Assembly (NCBI GenBank): GCA_000720535.1
Contig: JOAZ01000015.1
Location: forward strand, 108,262 to 172,261
DNA length: 64,000 nt
Direction of reading: 5' to 3'
DNA from: Streptomyces halstedii
GTDB taxonomy: Bacteria > Actinomycetota > Actinomycetes > Streptomycetales > Streptomycetaceae
In this document: positions 24,895 to 33,242 of the stretch, one piece after another
Layout: every line of letters starts with the position of its first letter
Position numbering within the stretch: the stretch's first letter is position 1
Translations under genes and position numbers: made by a program
The notes under the pieces: model-generated
Seen by the model: the letters and a program-made list of their open reading frames with translations, nothing else
The model's database searches: none
Told to the model about the DNA's origin: nothing

Positions 24895-24968
24895 CGACGG
24901 CCGTCGGCCGGGAAGCCGGCCGGAGAGCGGGCCGGGAGTCGGTGGGAGAGCCGGCCCGGGGAGGGAGT

Positions 24969-25886
24969 TCAGGGCTTGACGGCGATCCGGCCCTCGTCCA
25001 TCCGGAGCAGCAGCAACCGCTCTCCGGTCCGCTCCAGGAACTCGTCCACGGCCTGGCGCGACCCCTGCCAGTACCCGTAGTCGTCGATCAGCAGGACACC
25101 GCCGCTGACCAGGCGCCCGTACAGATGTTCCAGCTCGTGCCGGGTCGAGGCGTACCAGTCGGTGTCCAGCCGGAGGATCGCGATCTGCTCCGGGGCCTGT
25201 CCGGGGACGGTGTCCTCGACCTTCCCGCGCACGTAGTGGACGCGCTCCTCGGGGTACGGGACGCCCGCGAAGCCCTCCTTGACGTCCTCCAGCGAGGCGA
25301 CCGCCCAGATCGGCCGGTCCTTGCCCTGGGCGTCCAGGAGCTCCTGGGCCGACCTGCCGTCACGCCGCAGGTCCTCCGCGGTGGGCGGGGTCATGCCCTC
25401 GTAGGTGTCGAAGAGGTACAGGTCCCGGTCCTTCTCGCCGAGCGAGAGCAGGGTCCTGGCGCAGGCCTGCATCGACCCGCCGCGCCACACCCCGCACTCG
25501 ACGACGGCACCGGGGATGTCGTGCCGGACGATGTGCCGGGTGGCCAGGACGAAGGCGTTGAGGCGCTCCGGGGAGGTCATCGTGTACGGCTTGACCGCAC
25601 GGAGGATGTCCTTCGCCTCGTCGTCGTAGTCCGCGGGGAACTGCGGCGGGGGCTTCGCCGCGACGGGCTTCACGACCGCGCGTTTCGCCGCCGCGGGCTT
25701 CACCGCGGGGGCCTTCACGGCCGCGCGTCCCGCTGCCGGGGGCTTCGTCGCGTCCGGCTGCGGGGCGGTGCGGGGAGCGGGCACGGGCCCGCGCCTGAGC
25801 TGGTAGCCGGTGAGTTGCTGAAGGACGCCGTTGACGGCGTTGCGCCAAGCCATGGGCCGGGACAGTACGCGCGGTTTGCGGCTCAT
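24969..25886 (-). CDS. TylF/MycF-like SAM-dependent methyltransferase
   Basis: A 305-residue protein. Residues about 35-80 form an Ala/Lys/Pro-rich tail (APAVKPAAAKRAVVKPVAAK) of low complexity. The catalytic part (about 95-305) is like the sugar O-methyltransferases TylF and MycF: GAVVECGVWRGGSMQ (about 128-142, SAM site), LFDTYEGM, LRLDTDWYAST (about 246, metal-binding acidic residues) and LLIDDYGYW (about 272). It probably methylates a sugar hydroxyl, here perhaps on the surface glycopolymer made by its neighbours. The ATG gives MSRKPRVLSRPMAW. It is 11 bases after the preceding methyltransferase stop, so the two form an operon. An antibiotic role is unlikely since no biosynthetic genes are near. 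Confidence 0.85.
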   Translation of the reverse strand: MSRKPRVLSRPMAWRNAVNGVLQQLTGYQLRRGPVPAPRTAPQPDATKPPAAGRAAVKAPAVKPAAAKRAVVKPVAAKPPPQFPADYDDEAKDILRAVKPYTMTSPERLNAFVLATRHIVRHDIPGAVVECGVWRGGSMQACARTLLSLGEKDRDLYLFDTYEGMTPPTAEDLRRDGRSAQELLDAQGKDRPIWAVASLEDVKEGFAGVPYPEERVHYVRGKVEDTVPGQAPEQIAILRLDTDWYASTRHELEHLYGRLVSGGVLLIDDYGYWQGSRQAVDEFLERTGERLLLLRMDEGRIAVKP

Positions 25887-25897
25887 GTCATCTTTCG

Positions 25898-26632
25898 TCA
25901 ACCTGTGGTTGATGGGGCCGCGGCGCTGTCCGGGCGTCCGCACCGGGCCCGTCCGTCGAGCGGTCTCGGCAGCGGCACCCGGTCCACTCCCCCGGCCCGG
26001 TTGGCCCACCACACGGCCGTCTCCCGCACCGCGAAGTCGGCCAGCCGGTTCTTCAGCCGGGTCACCGGACGGCGGTCGGGCAGGGGCCGGCGGAACACGC
26101 CCACCGAGTCGCCCCAGTAGGCGGCCCCGGCGTCGATGGAGCCGTAGTCGTGCCAGATGCCCCGGGACGGCGGGAAGTCCGTGTAGGCCTCGCGGAGTTC
26201 CAGGCGGGCGTGGGCGGCGAGCGCGCGGAAGCCGTCGGGGTAGTAGCGCCAGCAGTCCTGCGCGTCGTGGACGTGGCCGCGCGAGGGGGCGGTGACGAAG
26301 GCGTGGCCGCCGGGCCTCAGCACCCGGGCGATCTCCAGCATCGACGCCCAGAAGAACGGGATGTGCTCGAACGCCTGCCCGGACAGGACGACATCGGCGC
26401 TGCCGGACTTCACGGGGATCCGGTAGGGGCGGGTCATCACCACGTCCACGTTGGGCCCGTCGGCCACGTCCACGCCGACGTAGTCGACGTCGTGACCGGC
26501 CAGCAGCCCCCGGTGGGTGCGGGTCTGCTTCCCGGAGATCCGCGAACCCAGGTCCACCACACGGTGCCTGCCGGACGGGGGCAGGTACTCCTGGACGCAG
26601 AGCGCCATCTGCTCGTAGGCGGACCGGTGCAT
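25898..26632 (-). CDS. class I SAM-dependent methyltransferase
   Basis: A 244-residue enzyme. The SAM-binding motif I is VVDLGSRISGKQT (about 26), with acidic residues in YVGVDVADG (about 52-60) and the post-motif LSGQAFEHIPFFWA (about 84), like methyltransferase type 11 proteins. IARVLRPGGHAFVTAPSRG follows. The C-terminal third is specific to this protein and ends PDSAAAPSTTG. It lies directly upstream of the TylF-like gene in the glycopolymer region, suggesting paired modification of one polymer or lipid intermediate. The methyl acceptor cannot be read from the sequence. Confidence 0.82.
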   Translation of the reverse strand: MHRSAYEQMALCVQEYLPPSGRHRVVDLGSRISGKQTRTHRGLLAGHDVDYVGVDVADGPNVDVVMTRPYRIPVKSGSADVVLSGQAFEHIPFFWASMLEIARVLRPGGHAFVTAPSRGHVHDAQDCWRYYPDGFRALAAHARLELREAYTDFPPSRGIWHDYGSIDAGAAYWGDSVGVFRRPLPDRRPVTRLKNRLADFAVRETAVWWANRAGGVDRVPLPRPLDGRARCGRPDSAAAPSTTG

Positions 26633-26741
26633 GCCTTCTCCCGACGTCGGTGTGTGCGCGAGCTGTTGAGCACAACGACGGCGGGGCGCGCGGGAGTCGC
26701 CCCGTACGGGTGACGCGGCGCTCCCCCTCGGGCGCCATGCC

Positions 26742-28766
26742 TCACGGGCCGGCGCGGAAGAGCCGCCGCACCACCCGTTCCGCCGCGTGCCCGTCGTCGT
26801 ACGGGCAGAAGCGGGCGCGGAACGCCGTGCGGAGCGCCGACGCCTCCGGGGAGCGCCACGCCCCGGAGAGCAGCAGCTCCCGCAGCTCGCCCTCGGTGGT
26901 GGCGACCGCCCCCGGGGTGTCCCCGGGACGCCCGGAGAGCAGATCGACGTAGGTACCGCGCGCCGCCCGGTAGGCGGCCCAGTCCGGGGCGTAGGTGATG
27001 ATCGGACGGTCCAGGCAGGCGTAGTCGAACACCAGGGACGAGTAGTCGCTGATCAACGCGTCGGACGCCAGGCAGAGTTCCTCGACCGAGGGGTGACCGG
27101 TCACGTCGAGGACCCCGTCCCCGGCCGGGTGTCCGGTGGAGCGTCCGTAGAAGTAGTGGGCGCGCACCAGCAGGACGTACTCCTCGCCCAGCGCGCGTGC
27201 CAGGCGCTCCGGGTCGAGGTGGGGCACGAAGCCCTTCCGGTAGTCGCGGTGGGTCGGCGCGTACAGCAGGACCGTGCGCCCCGGGGCGATGCCGAGCCCG
27301 GCACGGATCTTCGCGGCCCGCTCCGGTGGCGCCGTGAAGTAGACGTCGTTGCGCGGGTAGCCGTACGCCACCTGCTCGTACGAGGCGGGGTAGACCCGGT
27401 CCCAGACCTCGGTGGTGTGCGGGTTGGCGGACAGGCTGAGGTCCCACTGGTCGGCGTGGGCGAGGATCCGTTCGTAGCTGACGCCGGCCGTGAGGGCCGG
27501 GTAGGGCAGCTGGTCCAGGCCCATGGTCTTCAGCGGGGTCCCGTGGTGGGTCTGGAGGTAGACCTGCCCGGGACGCTTGGTGAAACCGCCCGGGAAGCTG
27601 GAGTTGTTGACGAGGTACGTGGCGGTGGCCATGGCCCGCCAGTAGGCCCGGGACCCCTCGATCACGTACGGCACCCCCGGGGGCATCCGGTCCAGGTGCC
27701 GGGAGGAGACGGCCCAGACACCCCGGATGTGCGGGACGAGTTCACGGGCCTTGGCGTAGACGGCCGCCGGGTTGCAGGCGACGCCCCTGTTCCAGTACGC
27801 CCCGTAGACCGCCAGGTGCGGGTCGAGGGACCGGTGCAGATCGGTGCGGTACGCGGCGCGCATCACCCGGGTGCGCAGCGCCTTGCGACCGGCGCCCACC
27901 GTGGTGCGCGCCCGCGCGCGCTGGGCGCGCACGGTCTCCCGGGTGCGGTGGGAGACATACCGTCCGGGCAGACCGGCCGCCCGGAAGAACGCCCGCCGGT
28001 CCTCCGGGGCGATCCGGCCGGGGTCCTCCAGGACCGCTTCCAGGTGCGCGGTACGCAGGGCGCGGACGCGCGGGTCGTCCCCGGTGGCCTCGGCCAGCCG
28101 CGCGTAGGCGTCGATGACCGCGAAGTGGGCGCGCCCGGGAGTCGTGGCGAAGGTACCGGCGCGCCGCGGCCGGTGGCGTACGCAGACGTGGTCCAGGACC
28201 GCCAGGGTGGAGGCGTCGGCGGCGAGGAGCGCCGCCCGGTGCACGGGCACCACGTCGTCGTAGGGGCCCTCGGTGAAGCGCAGCCGGTGCGCGGTCCAGA
28301 ACGCCCGGCGGAAGAGCTGGGCGCGGGCCGCGGGGAGGGTGTCGTCGCCGGGCCGGACGACGCCCCGCCAGTCGGCCTCGTCATGGCCGACGCGCAGCAC
28401 GTCGGGGCGGTCCGCCGCCAGCCTCGCGGTGATCGCCTCCAGGGCACCGGGGAGCATCCGGTCGTCGTCGTCCAGGAAGAGCAGGTACTCGCCCCGGGCC
28501 TCGGCGGCCCCGGCGTTCCGTGCCGCGCCCTCCGGGTGCGCGTGGCCGCTCGCGTTCCGCAGCACGCGCACCCGGGGGTCGCGTTCCGCGAACTCCCGTG
28601 CGACGGCCGGGCCGCCGTCCGGTGGGCCGGTCTCGACGGCGATCACCTCCCGGTCGGCCGCCGTCCCGGCCGCCGTCCCGGCCGCCGTCCGGCCGGTCAG
28701 CGACTCCAGCGCCGCTCGCAGATGACCCTGGGCGTGGCGGACGGGCATGACGACGCTGAGGAGCAT
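26742..28766 (-). CDS. bifunctional GT2 / TagF-like polyol-phosphate transferase
   Basis: A 674-residue fusion, the shortest of the five. The GT2 domain (about 1-215) has LLSVVMPVRHAQGHLR, IAVETGPPDGG in place of the usual VDDGS, and an intact acidic site LDDDDRM (about 97-103). The basic linker (about 235-310) carries YGAYWNRGVACNP. The TagF-type domain (about 315-665) has QTHHGTPLKTMG (about 407), YGYPRND, YAPTHRDYR and ISDYSSLVFDY (about 574). It is very similar in layout to the 744-residue protein at 14941, so the two may be paralogues with different donors or acceptors. The start ATG gives a normal GT2 N-terminus. It is divergent from the 1,163-residue fusion, sharing 100 bases of control DNA. 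Confidence 0.84.
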   Translation of the reverse strand: MLLSVVMPVRHAQGHLRAALESLTGRTAAGTAAGTAADREVIAVETGPPDGGPAVAREFAERDPRVRVLRNASGHAHPEGAARNAGAAEARGEYLLFLDDDDRMLPGALEAITARLAADRPDVLRVGHDEADWRGVVRPGDDTLPAARAQLFRRAFWTAHRLRFTEGPYDDVVPVHRAALLAADASTLAVLDHVCVRHRPRRAGTFATTPGRAHFAVIDAYARLAEATGDDPRVRALRTAHLEAVLEDPGRIAPEDRRAFFRAAGLPGRYVSHRTRETVRAQRARARTTVGAGRKALRTRVMRAAYRTDLHRSLDPHLAVYGAYWNRGVACNPAAVYAKARELVPHIRGVWAVSSRHLDRMPPGVPYVIEGSRAYWRAMATATYLVNNSSFPGGFTKRPGQVYLQTHHGTPLKTMGLDQLPYPALTAGVSYERILAHADQWDLSLSANPHTTEVWDRVYPASYEQVAYGYPRNDVYFTAPPERAAKIRAGLGIAPGRTVLLYAPTHRDYRKGFVPHLDPERLARALGEEYVLLVRAHYFYGRSTGHPAGDGVLDVTGHPSVEELCLASDALISDYSSLVFDYACLDRPIITYAPDWAAYRAARGTYVDLLSGRPGDTPGAVATTEGELRELLLSGAWRSPEASALRTAFRARFCPYDDGHAAERVVRRLFRAGP

Positions 28767-28866
28767 GGCAGCCGAGCGTAGTGCGGCCCGCGCGCCGGGC
28801 CCGCGCGCCTTCACCCGTTCGGGTCAGCTCCGGTGACCCCGGGCGCTCTCCCGGGTTGAGTTGTGC

Positions 28867-31800
28867 ATGAAGCCACTCCTCAGCGTCGTCGTCCCCGTGC
28901 ACAACGTCGAGGAGTACCTGGAGGAGTGCCTCACCTCGCTGGCCCGGCAGTCGGTGGACGCCGTCGAGGTGGTGGTGGTCGACGACGGCTCGACCGACGG
29001 GAGCCGCCGGATCGCGGAGGAGTTCGCCGCGCGGGACAGGCGCTTCCGCTGCGTCCACCAGGCCAACGCGGGTCTGAGCGCGGCCCGCAACACCGGGGTC
29101 GCGCACACCACGCCCGGGGTGCCGTACCTGGCGTTCGCGGACAGCGACGACCTCGTCGTCCCCGACGCGTACGCGCGGATGCTGGCCTCCCTGGAGTCGA
29201 CCGGCTCCGATCTGGTGACGGGCAACGTGTGGCGGCTGACCGCCCAGGGGCCCCGGCAGGCCTGGCAGTACCGCTGGCTGACCGCCGACCACCCTCGCAC
29301 CCACGTCACCCGCGATCCACGGCTGCTGGCCGACCGGGTCGCCTGGAACAAGGTGTTCCGGCGCTCCTTCTGGGACGAGCACGCCTTCACCTTCCCGGTC
29401 GGCAGGCTCTACGAGGACGCCCCGGTGATGATCCCGGCGCACCACCTCGCCCGCTCGGTGGACGTCCTGCACCGGCATGTGTACCTCTGGCGGGTCCGCG
29501 AGGGCTCGATCACCCGGCGGCGCACGGACGTGCGGGGCGTACGGGACCGGATCGCCGCCTGCGAGCGGGTCAGCGCGTTCCTCGCGGAACGCGGGGCGGG
29601 ACAGCGCGCGCGGTACGACGCGTCCTGTCTGCGGGACGACTTCGTGTACTTCCTGGAGGGCCTGCCGATGGGCGGGCCCTCCTACCGGGAGGCGTTCATG
29701 GCGGACGCGGGCGCCTTCCTCGACCGGGCGGGCGACGCGGTCCTGGAGGGGCTGCCGGCCGAGGCGCGGATCAGATGGCGGCTGGTGCGCGAACGCGGGC
29801 TGGACGAACTGCTGGCCGTCCTGGACTTCGAACGGGCCAACGGAACGGGGACGTTCACCGTCCGGGGGCCCTGGGGGCGGCGCCGCGCGGTGCACCCGGG
29901 GGTCGCGGGCGGGACGGTGGGAGCCCGGCTCGGCCGGGGTGACCTGCCCGCCGTGGCCCGGCTCGTGGAGGCGTCCTGGGGCGTGGACGGGCGGCTCACC
30001 CTGCGGGGGTACGCGTACATCCGCAACCTCCCGGCCGACGCGCCCCGGCACGCGCTGAAGGCGGCCCTGGTGCGCGAGGCGGGCGGCGGGCGGCCGCGGC
30101 CCGTGCCGGTGCGGACCGTACGCATGCCCGGGGCGACCGCCGACTCCGGCCAGGAGACGCACTGTCACGACCACGCGGGCTTCGAGATGGTCCTCGACCC
30201 GGAACGGCTCGGGCCGGGCAGCTGGTTCGTGGGAGTGGTGGTGGCGGGCCACGGCACCGTACGGCGGGCGGCCCTGCGCGCGGTGGGGGCCGCGGCCGCG
30301 CAGCCCGTGGTCCACGATCTGCCGGACGGGCTGCGGGCGGTGCTCGGCTACCGGGGCGGGCGGCTCGCGCTGACCGTGACCCGGCCGCCCGCCCTGGCCC
30401 TGGCCCACGACGGCGGGGAGACCGCCGTGGAACTGAGCGGCCGGTTCCACGCCGAGGACCCGCCCACGGCCCTGGTGCTGACCCGGGACGGGGCGCTTGA
30501 GCGGGTCTGCCCCGTGCGCCGCGAGGACGGCGGACGGTTCACCGCGCGGATCCCCCTCACCGGGCTCGCCGGTCCCGGGGACGGCGGCACGCCCCGGGGG
30601 GACGTTTTGGACGGGGCGGGCCGCTGGCGGGCGGCCCTGGTGACGGCGGCCGGTTCCCGCGTCCCGCTCGCCGCCGCCCCGGACCTGCCGCCGCCCGTCT
30701 TCGCGGACGCCTCGGGCGACCTCGTGGTGGACGTGCAGGCCGGGCCGTTCGCGGACGGCGCCGAGCAGGCCCCGGGGGACGCGCTGCGGATCACCGGGAC
30801 GGGGGTGGGCGTGGGGATGGCGGCGGAACCAGGCTCCGGGACGGGAGCGGGCTCCGGGACGGGAGCGGGCTCCGGGACGGGAGCGGGCTCCGGGACGGGA
30901 GCGGGCTCCGGGACGGGGTCGCGCGCCGGCGCGCTCGTGCTGCGGCACAGCACCCTCGGGGAGAGCGTGACCGTCCCCGTGGAACCGCTGCCGGACGGCC
31001 GGTTCACCGCCGCCCTCGCACTCCCGCCCCGGGAGGGCGACTGGGAGGTGTACGCGGACGACCGTCCCGTACGCGTCCTGGGCGCGCTCGCCGCCCGGCT
31101 GCCGCTGGACGCCCCGGGACACGCGTTCCGGCTCGTCCGGCTGCACGGCGACCGGCTCGTCGTGCGCGCCGCGTCCCCGCTCACCGACGCCGAGCGGGGC
31201 GCGTACCGCCAGGGCCGTCTGCGCACGGCGCACTACCCGGCGCAGCGCGCGCTTCCGCTCCGGGACGCCGTCCTGTACACCGGGGGCGACTCCCCGCGCG
31301 CCGTGCACGCCGAGCTCGTACGCCGGAGCACCGACGTCACGCACCTCTGGGTCACCGACGGTTCGGCGGCCGACGCGGACCGGGTGCCTCCGGCCGCCGT
31401 CCCCGTGGTGGCGTACAGCACCGCCTGGTACGAGGCGCTGGCCCGGGCCCGCCGCGTGGTCGCCGCCGAGCCGCTGCCCGCCTGGTTCGTCCGGCGCCCC
31501 GGCCAGACGGTGGCGCAGACCTGGCACGGCACCCCCCTCGGCCGGTTCGGTCTGGACCTCGCCGACACCCTGTACGCCGACCACCAGCGGCTGGCGTCGC
31601 TGCCGCACCGCTCCGCCCAGTGGTCGTTCCTGGTCTCCCCCAGCACCTTCGCCACCCCGCTGCTGCGGCGCGCCCTGGCCTACGGGGGCGAGGTGCTGGA
31701 GGCCGGTTCGCCCGCCGACGACCTGCTGTGCGCGCCGGGCCGGGAGAAGACCGCCGAGCGGGTGCGGCGACGGCTCGGCGTCCCGGACGGGCACCGCGTG

Positions 31801-32358
31801 GTGCTGTACGCGCCGACGTACCGGGACCACCTCGCCCTGTCGCCGGACGAGGTACCCGGGGGGTCGTCCCGGTCCTACCGCTGGGATCCCGCGCTGGACC
31901 TGTCCGCCCTGGCCGCCTCGCTCGACGACCGCACCACCCTGCTGGTCCGCCGGCACCCCCGGGTGACGGGGGGCGTGCCGGCGGCCCCGGCGCTCCGGGA
32001 CGTCTCGGCGCACCCGGACACGGCCGAGCTGCTGCTGATCGCCGACGTGCTGGTCACCGACTACGCGGGCCTGGTCTTCGACTTCGCGCTCACGGGCCGC
32101 CCGATGCTCTTCCACACCTACGACCTGGAGCACTACCGGGACACCGTGCGCGGCTTCTGCCTGGACTTCGAGGCCCGCGCCCCGGGCCCCCTGCTCGTCA
32201 CCACGGACGAGGTGGCCCAGGCCCTGCGGACCACCACGGCCTCGGCCCGGCTGCACGCGGACGCCTACGACAGCTTCCGGAGGGACTACTGCGACCTGGA
32301 CGACGGCGGCGCTGCCCGTCGTGTCGCGGACCGGCTGCTGGACGACGACGGCCGCTGA
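28867..32358 (+). CDS. GT2 glycosyltransferase fused to a divergent TagF-like domain
   Basis: A 1,163-residue fusion. The GT2 domain (about 1-225) is intact: LLSVVVPVHNVEEYL, VVVDDGSTDGS and ADSDD (about 90-94). A long central part (about 330-800) has RLTLRGYAYIRNLP and LDPERL, matching the central part of the 1,192-residue paralogue, and a Gly/Ser/Thr repeat tract (about 656-684). The C-terminal TagF-like domain (about 820-1150) differs at three conserved places: QTWHGTPLGRFG (Lys replaced by Gly, about 883), GSPADD in place of GYPRND, and TDYAGLVFDF in place of TDYSS (about 1063). Its polymerase activity is therefore uncertain. No clear Shine-Dalgarno precedes the ATG. It is probably involved in the same surface polymer. 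Confidence 0.82.
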   Translation: MKPLLSVVVPVHNVEEYLEECLTSLARQSVDAVEVVVVDDGSTDGSRRIAEEFAARDRRFRCVHQANAGLSAARNTGVAHTTPGVPYLAFADSDDLVVPDAYARMLASLESTGSDLVTGNVWRLTAQGPRQAWQYRWLTADHPRTHVTRDPRLLADRVAWNKVFRRSFWDEHAFTFPVGRLYEDAPVMIPAHHLARSVDVLHRHVYLWRVREGSITRRRTDVRGVRDRIAACERVSAFLAERGAGQRARYDASCLRDDFVYFLEGLPMGGPSYREAFMADAGAFLDRAGDAVLEGLPAEARIRWRLVRERGLDELLAVLDFERANGTGTFTVRGPWGRRRAVHPGVAGGTVGARLGRGDLPAVARLVEASWGVDGRLTLRGYAYIRNLPADAPRHALKAALVREAGGGRPRPVPVRTVRMPGATADSGQETHCHDHAGFEMVLDPERLGPGSWFVGVVVAGHGTVRRAALRAVGAAAAQPVVHDLPDGLRAVLGYRGGRLALTVTRPPALALAHDGGETAVELSGRFHAEDPPTALVLTRDGALERVCPVRREDGGRFTARIPLTGLAGPGDGGTPRGDVLDGAGRWRAALVTAAGSRVPLAAAPDLPPPVFADASGDLVVDVQAGPFADGAEQAPGDALRITGTGVGVGMAAEPGSGTGAGSGTGAGSGTGAGSGTGAGSGTGSRAGALVLRHSTLGESVTVPVEPLPDGRFTAALALPPREGDWEVYADDRPVRVLGALAARLPLDAPGHAFRLVRLHGDRLVVRAASPLTDAERGAYRQGRLRTAHYPAQRALPLRDAVLYTGGDSPRAVHAELVRRSTDVTHLWVTDGSAADADRVPPAAVPVVAYSTAWYEALARARRVVAAEPLPAWFVRRPGQTVAQTWHGTPLGRFGLDLADTLYADHQRLASLPHRSAQWSFLVSPSTFATPLLRRALAYGGEVLEAGSPADDLLCAPGREKTAERVRRRLGVPDGHRVVLYAPTYRDHLALSPDEVPGGSSRSYRWDPALDLSALAASLDDRTTLLVRRHPRVTGGVPAAPALRDVSAHPDTAELLLIADVLVTDYAGLVFDFALTGRPMLFHTYDLEHYRDTVRGFCLDFEARAPGPLLVTTDEVAQALRTTTASARLHADAYDSFRRDYCDLDDGGAARRVADRLLDDDGR
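30832..30917 (+). repeat. 18-bp tandem repeat, about 4.8 copies, in frame
   Basis: The unit GGCTCCGGGACGGGAGCG repeats exactly at 30832, 30850, 30868 and 30886, with a partial copy at 30904. It encodes (GSGTGA) units in a flexible linker. The identical copies suggest recent slippage, and copy number can change without breaking the frame. Confidence 0.9.
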
Positions 32359-32392
32359 GCCCGCCCCTCCGTCTCACGGGGGCCGGTCCTCG

Positions 32393-32479
32393 GGCGCCGT
32401 GGCCCTGACCGGTCCGGCGGAGGTCGTGGGGCGGCCCGGCAGCGGTCCGGGGCCCGGCGCCGTGGCCTTGAGCGGTCCG
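32393..32479. repeat. imperfect 24-bp direct repeat
   Basis: Copies at 32393-32416 and 32456-32479 agree at 22 of 24 bases, starting GGCGCCGTGGCC. They lie between the convergent GT2-TagF and TetR genes. No function is evident. Confidence 0.6.
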
Positions 32480-32494
32480 TGGGCGGGGCCCCGC

Positions 32495-33100
32495 TCAGCC
32501 CTTGAGCGCCCGTACGGCCGAAGCCGCCAGGTCGTCCAGGTACCCCTTCGGCAGTGCGCCGCGGACCACGGCCAGCCGCCAGTAGAGCGGCCCGACGATC
32601 AGGTCCAGGGCCCGGTCGGGATCGCTGCCCTCGGGCAGTTCACCGCGTTCGACCGCCGCCCGCACGACGACGGCGGCGACCCCCTGCTGCTGGTCCAGCA
32701 GCGCCGCCTTGATGGCGTCGGAGATTTCCGGGTTGCGGGCCGCCTCGACCAGCAGGTCCGGGATGACCTGCGAGGCCACCGGGTGACGCAGGGCGTACGC
32801 GGCGAGCTCCAGGACGGCCCGTACGTCCCCGTACAGCGAACCCGTCGCCGGAGCGGGCATGCCCTGGGACGCGACGGCCGCGACCAGGTCGAGCACGAGG
32901 TGCAGCTTGGACTTCCAGCGGCGGTAGACGGCGGTCTTGCCGACCCCCGCCCGCCGGGCGATGCCCTCGATCGACATCCGGGCGAAACCCACGGAGGCCA
33001 GCTCCTCGAAGACGGCGCCGCGGATCGCGTCGGTCACGTCCTCGCGCAGCACCGCGGCACCTGCCGGGGTGCGGCGCCCGGTTCGCCGTTCGCTGGTCAT
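32495..33100 (-). CDS. TetR-family transcriptional regulator
   Basis: A 201-residue one-component regulator. The N-terminal helix-turn-helix (about 22-68) reads FEELASVGFARMSIEGIARRAGVGKTAVYRRWKSK, split here as a close TetR match. The C-terminal ligand domain (about 80-195) has the layout of the TetR_C group, with DLLVEAARNPEI and GPLYWRL. It is divergent from the ABC exporter permease, with about 140 bases between, so it is the natural candidate to control that operon and itself. Its ligand is unknown. ATG at 33100 was chosen as the start nearest to the conserved region. Confidence 0.9.
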   Translation of the reverse strand: MTSERRTGRRTPAGAAVLREDVTDAIRGAVFEELASVGFARMSIEGIARRAGVGKTAVYRRWKSKLHLVLDLVAAVASQGMPAPATGSLYGDVRAVLELAAYALRHPVASQVIPDLLVEAARNPEISDAIKAALLDQQQGVAAVVVRAAVERGELPEGSDPDRALDLIVGPLYWRLAVVRGALPKGYLDDLAASAVRALKG

Positions 33101-33242
33101 GTCCCCGATGGTAAACGGTAACGACGGAACGGTTGCGTTGCGACGTACAGACGCCCTACCCTCAGCGTTGCGACGATACGGTCCCGTCCCATCCTCGGCC
33201 GCCCGCCGTGTTCCCCCCGCCCCCCGTCTGAAAGCGATCGTG
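33101..33242. promoter_or_regulatory. divergent control region of TetR gene and ABC exporter
   Basis: The 142 bases between the two divergent genes must carry both promoters. Near 33110-33137 there are ACGGTAACG and ACGGAACGG, two related near-repeats that could be part of a TetR operator, but the symmetry is imperfect. I cannot assign -35/-10 boxes. Confidence 0.35.

Noticed and set aside
30832-30917. CRISPR array
   Set aside because: The 18-bp units are adjacent without spacers and lie inside a coding frame.
28381-32256. A very long open frame on the minus strand opposite the 1,163-residue fusion
   Set aside because: It is an antisense shadow. Its translation has no recognisable domain, whereas the plus-strand frame is clearly a glycosyltransferase.
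32370-32490. Terminator between the GT2-TagF fusion and the TetR gene
   Set aside because: Only a weak 8-bp stem with a G-T pair and a large loop can be drawn, so it was not listed.
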